Assembly (NCBI GenBank): GCA_938074745.1 | Contig: CALJEJ010000025.1 | Location: 1 to 55,397 of the forward strand | Source of the DNA: an uncultured Endomicrobiia bacterium | GTDB taxonomy: Bacteria; Elusimicrobiota; Endomicrobiia; DTEH01 | Reading direction: 5' to 3' | Length of the DNA stretch: 55,397 nucleotides | In this document: one piece after another, positions 8,213 to 17,000 of the stretch | Layout: each line of letters starts with the position of its first letter | How positions within the stretch are numbered: position 1 is the stretch's first letter | Position numbers and translations under genes: made by a program | The notes under the pieces: model-generated | The model's input: the letters and a program-made list of their open reading frames with translations, nothing else | What the model was told of the DNA's origin: nothing | The model's database searches: none

Positions 8213-9061
8213 TTACTGTGATTGTAAGTTTACTTCATATTTTCTTACACTTATTTTTAACTTCCTTTTAATTTCTTTAACAGAAATCCAAAAATTTTTT
8301 ATTGTAGGTTGACAAAAAATGTTGCTATTTAAAATGAATATATTATCATTCTTAACTGCTCTAATCTGAGAATATTTATTCTTAAAAAATTGTTTTATGT
8401 ATTTTTCATTATATCCCATATCTGTCACAAAAATAATATCTGGGTCGCACCTAACCATTTCTTCAACACTTATACGAGGATATTTTATTGAAGAGACAAT
8501 ACAATTTTTTACACCAACAAAAGAGATTATCTCTCCTAAATAACTTTTAGAAGAAGCTACTATCAACGGTTCTAAACTTACAACACATAAAGTTTTTAAT
8601 TTGTAAGGAAATTTTTCTTGATATTCCTGCTGATAGTATCTCTCATAATAAAGGACAACACTTTTTGCTATAGATTTTTTAGCTAAGATCTCAGCTAATT
8701 TAAGAAACTGTTCTACAAGTTCTGTATAAGTATTTACAGGTTCAAACGTGTATACTTTTATATTAAACCGTTCAATTTGTTCTACAATTTCTTTTTGTAC
8801 TCCTTCTTTTGAAATAAAAACAATATCAGGTGCTAACTGAACAATCCTTTCAATATTAGGCTGAAGGTACGTCCCTACAATTTGCTGTTCAGGGTAAAGT
8901 TTACGACAAAAACTTGTTATCCCAACAACTTTCCTACCTTCGTTAAGCAAATACAACTGTTCTGTAATAGATGGTGTTAAAGAAACGATCCTTTTTATTT
9001 CTGAAGAGACTAATGAACTTAGAAAAAACAAAAAAGTTATTACTGAAAATATTTTTCTCAT
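8213..9061 (-). CDS. btuF: Periplasmic cobalamin-binding protein
   Basis: A signal peptide (about residues 1-20, ending SLVSS) leads a class III periplasmic binding protein of 282 residues. The N-terminal lobe begins RIVSLTPSITEQLYLLNEG, and the family feature LAPDIVFIS follows. The C-terminal lobe contains CDPDIIFVTDMGY. There is no lipobox Cys, so the protein is probably soluble in the periplasm. It is the first gene after the cobalamin riboswitch, about 100 bases downstream of the aptamer. The same fold binds heme and siderophores, but the riboswitch strongly supports a corrinoid ligand. Confidence 0.92.
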   Translation of the reverse strand: MRKIFSVITFLFFLSSLVSSEIKRIVSLTPSITEQLYLLNEGRKVVGITSFCRKLYPEQQIVGTYLQPNIERIVQLAPDIVFISKEGVQKEIVEQIERFNIKVYTFEPVNTYTELVEQFLKLAEILAKKSIAKSVVLYYERYYQQEYQEKFPYKLKTLCVVSLEPLIVASSKSYLGEIISFVGVKNCIVSSIKYPRISVEEMVRCDPDIIFVTDMGYNEKYIKQFFKNKYSQIRAVKNDNIFILNSNIFCQPTIKNFWISVKEIKRKLKISVRKYEVNLQSQ

Positions 9062-9164
9062 TTTAAAACAAAATAAAAAAATTTGTTAAATTATTTCCCC
9101 GGATGGAATTTGTTAAAAGGAAAGAAAATACGTAAGAGGTATAATAAAGCAAGCCATTTTCTTC

Positions 9165-9292
9165 CCCTCCCATCGCGGGTACTTCCTAGGTTCAACGATA
9201 GACCGGACTCGTCCTATACCTAAATATTATAGGTTAGGCATCACCGTTGCGTGGGCAGTAATGGATTCTCACCATTTTCCCCCGTTGAACCA
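9165..9292 (-). promoter_or_regulatory. Cobalamin riboswitch
   Basis: Read on the minus strand, an outer stem pairs GGTTCAACG (9292-9284) with CGTTGAACC (9196-9188). Inside are the B12-box elements GGAAAATGGTGAGAATCC and TGCCCACGCAACGGTGATG, a variable hairpin, and GAGTCCGGTC before the closing strand. Beyond the aptamer, CCCGCGATGGG forms a small hairpin suited to the kissing loop and expression platform. No T-tract terminator follows, so control is probably of translation of btuF, shutting down uptake and salvage when cobalamin is plentiful. Confidence 0.92.
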
Positions 9293-9321
9293 GTTTGTCA
9301 AAACAAGAGAATTAATGTAAA

Positions 9322-9349
9322 AGTATAAATTTTGAATACAATATGTCAA
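9322..9349 (-). promoter_or_regulatory. Promoter of the B12 salvage operon
   Basis: On the minus strand TTGACA (9349-9344) and TATACT (9327-9322) are 16 bases apart. Transcription would begin near 9315, about 20 bases before the riboswitch. The position is as expected for the btuF-to-cobS unit, and the opposite flank is the end of the psiE-like gene. Confidence 0.6.
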
Positions 9350-9422
9350 TAGTTAGTTTTCTATGAAAAAAATTTCTTGGTTAAATTGGAAAAATTAAGT
9401 TTTAATTTCAAAAACTTGTTCT

Positions 9423-9830
9423 CTAATTTCCTTTATCAACCCGATTTTCTAAAGAATGATGTAAAAACCTTCTTACCAATATAAAAATAATTATTACCAA
9501 ATATCCAATTATGTTATATGGTGTAAATTCCGGTTTAATAAGAATTTTTCGAGAAATTGCAAACAACAAAACATCTACTAATACAGTATAATCTCGGACC
9601 AAAATAAGTTCTGCAAGTTCAATCCCTACAACAATAAGAATAATGGAACTTAAAAAATTAAAAACTTGTGTTTCAATATTTACATTTCCTAAAATGAAAA
9701 GTGAATAAATTACCCAACCAATATTATAAATTAGATATAATAACAAAATTAACGAGACAAGAAAAGTTAAACTTCTTACCAAAATCAAAATTTTCAACTG
9801 CATTTTTTTAAATATATCATTATGTATCAT
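9423..9830 (-). CDS. PsiE-like membrane protein
   Basis: This small membrane protein has 135 residues and four hydrophobic helices. The pattern with ELAELILVRDYTVLVDVLLF, then AISRKILI, resembles the phosphate-starvation-inducible PsiE family, whose biochemical role is unknown. It begins 42 bases after the RACo gene and is the last gene of the run that includes acsC, so it is probably co-transcribed with them. Whether it relates to phosphate here is unclear. A Pho-type link is not visible in the sequence, and the only phosphate gene in the window is the distant PiT transporter. Confidence 0.6.
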   Translation of the reverse strand: MIHNDIFKKMQLKILILVRSLTFLVSLILLLYLIYNIGWVIYSLFILGNVNIETQVFNFLSSIILIVVGIELAELILVRDYTVLVDVLLFAISRKILIKPEFTPYNIIGYLVIIIFILVRRFLHHSLENRVDKGN

Positions 9831-9872
9831 AACTTTTTATCCTCTCTCTTAATTACTCTCCTGATAAAAAAC

Positions 9873-11825
9873 TCATAAATTAAATATTTTACTAACATTG
9901 GGGAACAAACCTAGATTAGTATGTGGAATAAACAATGTTGAAGTATACTCGTTCATAAACATAGGGTCGCTAGAAAGATCTATATATGTCATTTTTTGTG
10001 CCACAGCAGCAACTTTTTTACGAACATCTTGGGAATATAAAAACAACTTCGCACCCAACAAAGAAGAATTACCTACAACAACAAATTTTTCTTTAGGCAA
10101 GTCAGGAAATAATCCTAAAACTTGTGCTTTATGAATGTCAATAAAACTTCCAAAGCCACCTGAAATATAAATTTTATCATTATCTTCAAATTTTAAATTT
10201 AGATGGTTTAACAATGTATAAACTCCATGAAACAACGCACCTTTTGATCTGAGTATGTTGTTTATATCGCTTTCTGTAATTACAATATCTTTATTATTTG
10301 CTGTCTCGGTTTTTTCTGCTATAACAAACTCATATTCTCCTTCGTTATTAATTCTTACTCTATTATAAAGTTTAGAATTATGTTTTGTATCACTCTGTTT
10401 TATAAACTTTCCTGCACGGTCAATAATCCCGTTAAAATACAAAACTGCCGGAATACTTATTAACCCTGAACCACAAATGCCAATAGGTTTTACATCTCCA
10501 ATAACCTTATATATTACATCTCCGTTTTTAATTTCCACATCCTCTATTGCACCAACAGTAGCATAAATACCACAGGAAATATCTACACCTTCAAATGCAG
10601 GTCCTATAGAACATGCAGCACATATAATAAAGTCCTTATTACCAATAGCAATTTCTCCATTAGTCCCTAAATCTAACAACAAAGATATTTTCTCTTTCAT
10701 ATCTATACCACAAGAAATTATTCCTGCAACTATGTCACCTCCAACGTAAGAAGCTACCGAAGGGAAAGAATATATGATACCATTTGGATTTATCATAATT
10801 CCAACTTCTTTTGCATGCATAGGTGGTATTTGTGAAATTACAGGAACATATGGTTCTCTACGCACATATTTTGGTGGAATTGAATAAAACAAATGTATCA
10901 TAGTAGTATTTCCAGCAACAACCATTGTATAAATATCTTTTAACGGAACTTTTGCCTGCTCACTAATAACATCTATAAGTTGATTGATAGTATTAACAAT
11001 TTTCTGATTTAATTCATATAATCCTTGTGGATTTTCAGAATAAATGATTCTTGTAATAACATCGTCTCCATAAACCCGTTGTTGATTTAAACTTGTCCTT
11101 GTAGCAACTGTTTCAAGTGTAGTAAGATTTATTAGTGACACAGCAACAGTTGTTGTACCAATATCAACTGCTAATCCATAATATTCTTCATTTTCAGATA
11201 TAGATAAAACATCTACTAATTCGTGTTCTATTTTATCTTTATAAATATTTTCTAACAACAACATTTTTATTTCCCAATTATTATTTCGTAACTTTTCAGG
11301 TAATTCTCTAAGAAAAGAAAAATTATTAAATTTAACATTTTCTATTCCGTTTTCTGCAAGTTCTTTTTCTATACGTTCAAAATCTGCCGTAGGATTATTT
11401 AATGAAGGAGGGTCTATCTTCGGTTTTATAATTTTTAATGGCGGAGATTTTCCCCAACAGTTTTTTTCAAGTATGTGAGCTGGATTAATATTTTCTATAT
11501 AAACAGAAGTTTGGTCTTCTAGTGTTTTTATATATTCTAATTTTGCCTCTTGTAAAACTTCTATTGTTAAGTCTGACTCAGGTACTGTAAGACAGGCAAG
11601 AACTATATTTTGTTTTTTTTCATTTTCTGAAATAAACCTAGTTTCTGCAGTAAAATATTTACCTAAAAGAATTTTAACCTTACATTTTCCACAATTACCC
11701 TTACCACCACAACTCGCATAAATGTTGACCCCGTTGGAAATTAACGAATGCAACAAATTTTCTGTAGTTAACGACTCAAACTCTTTTTTTTCAGGTAGAA
11801 CTTTTATTTTAACTTTTTTCAGCAT
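9873..11825 (-). CDS. Reductive activator of corrinoid protein (RACo-like ASKHA/2Fe-2S protein)
   Basis: This 650-residue protein uses ATP and an N-terminal iron-sulfur cluster to rescue the inactive Co(II) state of corrinoid proteins by reduction to Co(I). The ferredoxin domain has Cys39, Cys45, Cys48 and Cys78, the pattern of a plant-type 2Fe-2S cluster. After a linker comes the ASKHA ATPase core: YGLAVDIGTTTVAVSLI, YGDDVITRI, LLLDLGTNGEIAIG, and YISGGFGSFIDIHKA near the C terminus. It follows acsC by 50 bases, and RACo is known to act on the corrinoid iron-sulfur protein of which AcsC is the large subunit. Activators of corrinoid methyltransferases share this architecture, but the neighbour favours the CoFeSP. 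Confidence 0.9.
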   Translation of the reverse strand: MLKKVKIKVLPEKKEFESLTTENLLHSLISNGVNIYASCGGKGNCGKCKVKILLGKYFTAETRFISENEKKQNIVLACLTVPESDLTIEVLQEAKLEYIKTLEDQTSVYIENINPAHILEKNCWGKSPPLKIIKPKIDPPSLNNPTADFERIEKELAENGIENVKFNNFSFLRELPEKLRNNNWEIKMLLLENIYKDKIEHELVDVLSISENEEYYGLAVDIGTTTVAVSLINLTTLETVATRTSLNQQRVYGDDVITRIIYSENPQGLYELNQKIVNTINQLIDVISEQAKVPLKDIYTMVVAGNTTMIHLFYSIPPKYVRREPYVPVISQIPPMHAKEVGIMINPNGIIYSFPSVASYVGGDIVAGIISCGIDMKEKISLLLDLGTNGEIAIGNKDFIICAACSIGPAFEGVDISCGIYATVGAIEDVEIKNGDVIYKVIGDVKPIGICGSGLISIPAVLYFNGIIDRAGKFIKQSDTKHNSKLYNRVRINNEGEYEFVIAEKTETANNKDIVITESDINNILRSKGALFHGVYTLLNHLNLKFEDNDKIYISGGFGSFIDIHKAQVLGLFPDLPKEKFVVVGNSSLLGAKLFLYSQDVRKKVAAVAQKMTYIDLSSDPMFMNEYTSTLFIPHTNLGLFPNVSKIFNL

Positions 11826-11875
11826 AACTGTTTTGGTATTTAATTGAAATTTTGTCTATAAGTTATATCTTCAAA

Positions 11876-13213
11876 TTACTTTGCTAAAGTTTTTAGAAAT
11901 TTAGGTATACCTGAAGCTTCCTTAGGTCCAACAATAATCTTCCAGTCTGATAACAAATCGTTTAATTTACCACTCATAACAGCAACATAACCAGGAATAA
12001 TTAATGTTTTATGTGTTATTAATTGTTCAACATTATGTTTTTTTATTGCATCAACAACTTTTTCTGCAGTAAACTTTTCCGCAGCCCAAGCAGTAAGTAC
12101 TGATAAACCATCAGTATCTACTATTAATAACCAAGAAGGTATTTTTGAATTTATTATTTCTGGTTCTACTGAATAATATGTTAAAGAAAAATTTGTAGTC
12201 ACCAACAATGGCGAATCTGGGGTTGGTTCACCACCAACTTTGTAAAGTTTAGGTTCTACAATAACAGGTTTTTGTGGGTCAGTATAAATGTTTAACCTCA
12301 GAGTTATCAATGATAAATAAACTTCAGCAGATGTGTTGTTCAACACCAACACACTTGCATATTTTAAAACACCTGTAGTTGCAATCACAAGTGTTTCATT
12401 AATATCTTCTGAATCTATTAATAAAAAAGTAGGATATCCAAAAGGACGAAAATTTTTTTTCAAAGCAAGTTTACGTATTTGTGTTAAATATTCTAAAACC
12501 TGAATATTGTTTCTAACAGGAATATCTAACAATATTTCTCTATATCCTGACTGGACCACAGTGTTCACTATAGATACAATATCGTCTAAATTTTCTCCAC
12601 TAACAATTAACGGAACATTGTATTCTTTTGCAATATTAACAAATTTTTCTATATTATTTTTTCTGCCAAATCCTATTAAATCTATCTTCCTTATTTTCAT
12701 TATTTCAGGGATAACATCAGGATTTTCTGTTCCTAAAGCTAATATTGTTTCTTTTCCTTGAAATTTTGTAATAACATTTTTTATTTTTTCTATATTTTCT
12801 TGAGAACTGCTATCCTCAATTTTGACAAATACCATTTCAGGATTATACTTTTTCCCCACACGGTCAAATACTAAACTGTTAAATATGTTTATTCTTCTAT
12901 CTATTTCGGTATCAGAAAATGTATCTTTTATTAACATACCAATGATACAAGGGTTATAAAATGTTTTCTCATGGCGGAACAACACTGTCTCACCACCAAC
13001 CTTGTATTTTTCAGCAATTGTAACAGTTCTTATAGGCGGTTCTGAGGCTTCCTGCAAGATACGTTTTGTTTCTTCGCTAACATCAGGACATTTTTCTAAC
13101 GCAACTTTTTTTGCTGCTAATGCCATTGCAAATGCCAAACATGTTGGAAATCCACATTTTTTACAGTTTGTTTTTGGAAGTAATTTATATATTTCTAATC
13201 CCGTTAGTGCCAT
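11876..13213 (-). CDS. acsC: Corrinoid iron-sulfur protein large subunit (acetyl-CoA synthase complex gamma)
   Basis: AcsC carries a cobamide and a 4Fe-4S cluster and hands a methyl group from methyltetrahydrofolate to acetyl-CoA synthase in the Wood-Ljungdahl pathway. The N-terminal cluster motif is Cys17, Cys20, Cys25 and Cys42, beginning LLPKTNCKKCGFPTC. The TIM-barrel middle and the corrinoid-binding C-terminal domain (PLLVTTNFSLTYYSVEPEI onward) complete the usual length of about 445 residues. The small subunit AcsD, the methyltransferase AcsE and the CODH/ACS subunits are not in the window. It lies one base after the gene for an unknown membrane protein and just before RACo. Confidence 0.93.
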   Translation of the reverse strand: MALTGLEIYKLLPKTNCKKCGFPTCLAFAMALAAKKVALEKCPDVSEETKRILQEASEPPIRTVTIAEKYKVGGETVLFRHEKTFYNPCIIGMLIKDTFSDTEIDRRINIFNSLVFDRVGKKYNPEMVFVKIEDSSSQENIEKIKNVITKFQGKETILALGTENPDVIPEIMKIRKIDLIGFGRKNNIEKFVNIAKEYNVPLIVSGENLDDIVSIVNTVVQSGYREILLDIPVRNNIQVLEYLTQIRKLALKKNFRPFGYPTFLLIDSEDINETLVIATTGVLKYASVLVLNNTSAEVYLSLITLRLNIYTDPQKPVIVEPKLYKVGGEPTPDSPLLVTTNFSLTYYSVEPEIINSKIPSWLLIVDTDGLSVLTAWAAEKFTAEKVVDAIKKHNVEQLITHKTLIIPGYVAVMSGKLNDLLSDWKIIVGPKEASGIPKFLKTLAK

Positions 13214-13214
13214 A

Positions 13215-13838
13215 TTATATAACCCTCCGTTTTTGTATTAATAAAATTTCAAGTTCTTTAGTTATTCTTGAATTTAGTCGTACTTGTGTAAAATATGGAT
13301 TGTAATCAGGATGGTTAATATATAAATTATAAACTGCCTCTTGGTTAGGAATAAATAAATCTATTTTAAACTCACCAGTACTATCTGAAAAAGTTTCGTA
13401 AACAATAAATTTATCATTTTCATCTTTTAACACTACTCTTGCATTAAAAACAAAATTTTGTTTATCTGTAGTATGAGAATAACCAATTATTTTTCCTATC
13501 AGAACAGTTTTATTTTCTTGTAAAACACTCATTTCTTTTTCATTTATAAAATTTGTTGGATGTCTAATTAGGAACATTCTCGCTGTAGTATATCCTAACA
13601 TAGCAAGTACAAAATTCGCTACCGACCAAAAAAATATTAGCATAAACAATATTTTTATAGTTTTTTTAGGAATAAAAATTATATCTTTTCGAGAAAGAAA
13701 AATGTATAAAACCAAAATTAAACTTATCCAAAAAACATTGCAGATTAAAAACCACAATTTGGAGGAGACTATCGGAAGAAAATAGGAAATTAAGATATTT
13801 GTAACGATAGTTATACTTAACAATAAAATTTGTTCCAT
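13215..13838 (-). CDS. Unknown membrane protein with carboxypeptidase-regulatory-like domain
   Basis: I do not recognise a specific family. The first about 95 residues contain three or four hydrophobic helices. The rest is a soluble beta domain, roughly residues 105-200, with the pattern FNARVVLKDENDKFIVYETF then SDSTGEFKIDLF. That pattern resembles the transthyretin-like carboxypeptidase-regulatory fold found on many envelope proteins. The C terminus is basic. It lies between pyrH (12 bases) and acsC (1 base), so it belongs to the same long transcript. Confidence 0.6.
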   Translation of the reverse strand: MEQILLLSITIVTNILISYFLPIVSSKLWFLICNVFWISLILVLYIFLSRKDIIFIPKKTIKILFMLIFFWSVANFVLAMLGYTTARMFLIRHPTNFINEKEMSVLQENKTVLIGKIIGYSHTTDKQNFVFNARVVLKDENDKFIVYETFSDSTGEFKIDLFIPNQEAVYNLYINHPDYNPYFTQVRLNSRITKELEILLIQKRRVI

Positions 13839-13850
13839 TAAAAGTATCTT

Positions 13851-14555
13851 TTATTTTATAATGGTTCCTACATCTGAAGAACCTTTTAATACTTTTAATA
13901 AATTGCCTTTCTTATACAAATTAAACACTATCACAGGCAAATTGTTATCCATACATAAAGTAAATGCTGTTGTATCCATAATTTTTAATTTTTTATTTAT
14001 GGCTTCTATAAAAGTTAATGTCTTATATTTTTTAGCATGGACATTCTTTAATGGATCATCAGTATAAACACCATCAACTTGAGTAGCTTTTAATAAAACT
14101 TCTGCTTTCAACTCTACAGCCCGTAACGCTGCTGTTGTATCTGTAGTAAAATATGGATTACCGGTCCCACCAGCAAAAATTACAATTCTACCTTTTTCTA
14201 AATGTCGTATAGCTCTACGACGAATGTACGGTTCTGCTATTTTAGGCATTTCAATTGCTGTCATAACACGGGTAACTAACCCAACATCTTCTAAGGCTGA
14301 TTGTAATGCTAAAGCATTTATTACTGTAGCAAGCATACCCATATAATCTGCAGTTGTGCGTTCTATAAAATCAACATCTTTACCACGTAAAATGTTCCCA
14401 GCACCTATTACTATTCCAAGCTGAACTTTAATAACATCTAATGTTGTCTTTATTTCCTTTGCCACATTATACAATGAAACTTTGTCAATACCAGTTTTAG
14501 AACTTTTTTTACCTAAACTTTCTCCTGAAAGTTTTAATATTACTCTGTGATACAT
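13851..14555 (-). CDS. pyrH: UMP kinase
   Basis: PyrH phosphorylates UMP to UDP at the entry to pyrimidine nucleotide synthesis. The 234-residue protein is of the amino-acid-kinase fold with VILKLSGESLG at the N terminus, GIVIGAGNILRG, RRAIRHLEKGRIVIFAGGTG, and FTTDTTAALRAVELKAEVLL. The order rpsB-tsf-pyrH is conserved widely in bacteria. The usual fourth member frr does not follow; a membrane protein and acsC take its place. Confidence 0.97.
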   Translation of the reverse strand: MYHRVILKLSGESLGKKSSKTGIDKVSLYNVAKEIKTTLDVIKVQLGIVIGAGNILRGKDVDFIERTTADYMGMLATVINALALQSALEDVGLVTRVMTAIEMPKIAEPYIRRRAIRHLEKGRIVIFAGGTGNPYFTTDTTAALRAVELKAEVLLKATQVDGVYTDDPLKNVHAKKYKTLTFIEAINKKLKIMDTTAFTLCMDNNLPVIVFNLYKKGNLLKVLKGSSDVGTIIK

Positions 14556-14577
14556 AATTTAGTTTTAATTAAAAAAT

Positions 14578-15201
14578 TTATTCTTCACCAAGTACATATC
14601 TTGTAAATCTCTTGATAGATATATTTTCGCCCAATTTAGATATAGCTTCTAAAATTAAATCTTTAACTTTTTGTTTTCCTTGGGTATCTCGAATATATGG
14701 TTGTTCTAATAGACAAGTTTCTTCATAAAATTTTTCAATTCTACCTTCAACAATTTTTTCTATTACTGAATGAGGTTTTGATTTGTTTTTTTCATCTTGT
14801 AGAAGTTGTTTTTTATAAATTTCTTTCTCTTGTTCTAAAACACTTTGTGGCACATCTTCTTTTTTAATCCACTTGGGGTTACAAGCAGCAATCTGTAAAC
14901 AAATTTCTTTTGCTAATTTCTTGAATTCATCTGTACGAGCTACAAAGTCTGTTTCACAATTTATTTCCAACAACACTCCAATTTTATCTCCAGCATGAAT
15001 ATATGCCGCTATAATACCATTATTTGCTACCCGTTCAGATTTGCTTAAAGCTTTTGTAATTCCACGTTCTCTTAAGAGTATTAATGCCTTATCAATATCA
15101 AAATTACTTTCTTCTAATGCTTTTTTACAATCAAGAATACCGGCACCTGAGATATTACGTAATTTTTGAATTAAATTAGTAATTTGTTGTTTAGAATCCA
15201 T
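14578..15201 (-). CDS. tsf: Elongation factor Ts
   Basis: EF-Ts exchanges GDP for GTP on EF-Tu. The UBA-like N-terminal domain reads IQKLRNISGAGILDCKKALE with the conserved helix that follows. The dimerisation core has VLLEINCETDFVARTDEFK. At 207 residues it is one of the shorter forms, as in many bacteria with a single core subdomain. It lies 28 bases after rpsB and 22 bases before pyrH in the conserved order. Confidence 0.97.
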   Translation of the reverse strand: MDSKQQITNLIQKLRNISGAGILDCKKALEESNFDIDKALILLRERGITKALSKSERVANNGIIAAYIHAGDKIGVLLEINCETDFVARTDEFKKLAKEICLQIAACNPKWIKKEDVPQSVLEQEKEIYKKQLLQDEKNKSKPHSVIEKIVEGRIEKFYEETCLLEQPYIRDTQGKQKVKDLILEAISKLGENISIKRFTRYVLGEE

Positions 15202-15229
15202 TTTTGTATTTTACTCCTTTCTAAAAAAA

Positions 15230-16030
15230 TTAATTATCTTCTTCGGTAGAACTTAAATTTATTGGCTGGTCTATATCTTCCAACAATTCTCCTTCAGAGA
15301 TAGGAATTTCTTGGTCAGTAACTTTTTGTGCAATTGGCTTTTCTGAATACAACTGTTTACCTTCAATAACTGCGTCAGCAATTATTGAACAAATAAGTTT
15401 TATTGAACGGATAGCGTCATCGTTAGCAGGAATAGGATAATCCACAACATCAGGATCAGCATCAGTATCACATATTGCAACAATAGGAATTTTCATTTTT
15501 CTTGCTTCTTTAACTGCAATTTCTTCTTTCACTGTATCCACAATAAAAATTATACCTGGTAGACTTTCCATATTTCGTATTCCTTCTAATGTTGTGGCAA
15601 GTTTGTTTAATTGTTTCATTTTCATTGTAGCTTCTTTCTTTGATAATTGTTCAAATATACCTTCGTTTTTCATTTTTTCTAACTGGTTAAGTTTTTGAAT
15701 AGATTTTTTTATAGTCTCAAAATTGGTCAAAGTACCACCAAGCCATCTGTTGTTTACATAAAATGCGCCACATCGTTGTGCTTCTGATTTTATAATTTGT
15801 TGTGCCTGTGGTTTTGTACCAACAAAAAGAATTGTTTTCCCTTCTGCTATACTGTCACGAACAAATCTATATACACGTCTTAACTCGCGAATAGTTTTTT
15901 GTAAGTCAAGTATATGAATTTTATTCTTTGCAGCAAAAATATATTTTTTCATTTTAGGGTTCCATTTTCGTGTCTGATGACCAAAATGGACCCCAGATTC
16001 TAATAATGTTTTTATACTTACATTTACCAT
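15230..16030 (-). CDS. rpsB: 30S ribosomal protein S2
   Basis: The protein has 266 residues and begins with the family N terminus [20 protein letters not shown]. The segments [29 protein letters not shown], and [20 protein letters not shown] are typical of S2. The C-terminal about 30 residues are acidic and variable. A GGGAGGG ribosome site lies just upstream. It follows rnfB by 69 bases without an obvious terminator, so ribosomal genes may share the transcript of the energy genes or use a weak promoter in that gap. Confidence 0.97.
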   Translation of the reverse strand: MVNVSIKTLLESGVHFGHQTRKWNPKMKKYIFAAKNKIHILDLQKTIRELRRVYRFVRDSIAEGKTILFVGTKPQAQQIIKSEAQRCGAFYVNNRWLGGTLTNFETIKKSIQKLNQLEKMKNEGIFEQLSKKEATMKMKQLNKLATTLEGIRNMESLPGIIFIVDTVKEEIAVKEARKMKIPIVAICDTDADPDVVDYPIPANDDAIRSIKLICSIIADAVIEGKQLYSEKPIAQKVTDQEIPISEGELLEDIDQPINLSSTEEDN

Positions 16031-16099
16031 ACTTTATAACCCTCCCTTTTAGTTATCAATTTGTGAAATTTAAAAAAGATAAAATTACCTATTGTTTTT

Positions 16100-16921
16100 T
16101 TATAAAACTTTTGTCGAAATAGTTGTTTTTTCTATAACAATAGTTTTAGTAGGACATTTAGTTACACAAATTTGGCAATTATCACACTTTTCATATTTCA
16201 TAATTGCAAGATTGTTATCCAGATAAATATCGTTCTTAGGGCACGACTTTACACAAATCCCACAACCTATACATCCTGTGGAACACATTTGTTTTACAAC
16301 TACACCTTTATCTTTTGAAGCACATCTTATATGGACTTGAAATTTGCAGGGGACCAACTTTATAATTTTTTTAGGACATTCGGATACACAAAGTCCACAA
16401 CCTGTACATTTTAAGATATCAACTTCTGCAACACCATTTTTATTAATAAAAATAGCATCAAAAGGACAAACTTCTACACAATCGCCAAAACCTAAACATG
16501 CATATTTACACATTTTTTGTCCTTGGAAAAAATTTGTTGCATACGAACATTTTTGTTCACCTTTATATACAAAATCGTCCTTACAATTTGTTCCACCATT
16601 ACACATAACTTGGGCAACTAATCGTTCTATTTGTGAAATTTCTTTACCGACTATTGAAGCAATTTTTTTTGCAGTTTCTTCACCGCCAGGACGACATAAG
16701 GTTATGTCTACATTTTGTAAAAGTATAGCCTCTGCATATTGTTCACAACCTACATATCCACAAGCGCCACAGTTTGCTTTGGGTAACGAATCTAATATTT
16801 CATTTTTTTTAGGGTCGGAATGTACCTCAAATTTTTTTGCTGCAAAACCTAAACCTAAACCTATCAAAATGCTCGTTATTGCCATTAGTAGTGTGGAATA
16901 AATAATAATTTGTGTTTGCAT
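16100..16921 (-). CDS. rnfB: Rnf complex subunit B, polyferredoxin
   Basis: RnfB takes electrons from ferredoxin and passes them into the membrane Rnf complex. An N-terminal membrane helix is followed by the Fe-S motif SLPKANCGACGYVGCEQYA and then several CxxCxxCxxxC clusters. These include CKYACLGFGDCVEVCPF, CTGCGLCVSECPK and CIGCGICVKSCPK, with a last one near the C terminus. I prefer ATG 16921 to the TTG frame start at 16969, since the helix then begins at once, but no strong ribosome site supports either. RnfB is separated from rnfA by a coiled-coil gene, which is unusual. The length of about 273 residues fits the extended RnfB of anaerobes. Confidence 0.94.
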   Translation of the reverse strand: MQTQIIIYSTLLMAITSILIGLGLGFAAKKFEVHSDPKKNEILDSLPKANCGACGYVGCEQYAEAILLQNVDITLCRPGGEETAKKIASIVGKEISQIERLVAQVMCNGGTNCKDDFVYKGEQKCSYATNFFQGQKMCKYACLGFGDCVEVCPFDAIFINKNGVAEVDILKCTGCGLCVSECPKKIIKLVPCKFQVHIRCASKDKGVVVKQMCSTGCIGCGICVKSCPKNDIYLDNNLAIMKYEKCDNCQICVTKCPTKTIVIEKTTISTKVL

Positions 16922-17000
16922 ACGACTAAATAATAAACCAAACTTTTGTTTATAAGTGTTTGAAGTCAAAGTTGGTAATTGGTCAATTTTTATTTGTTTA

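Noticed and set aside
9296-9301. TTGACA as a promoter for btuF
   Set aside because: It lies at the riboswitch outer stem and has no -10 at a proper distance. The TTGACA at 9344-9349 with TATACT fits better.
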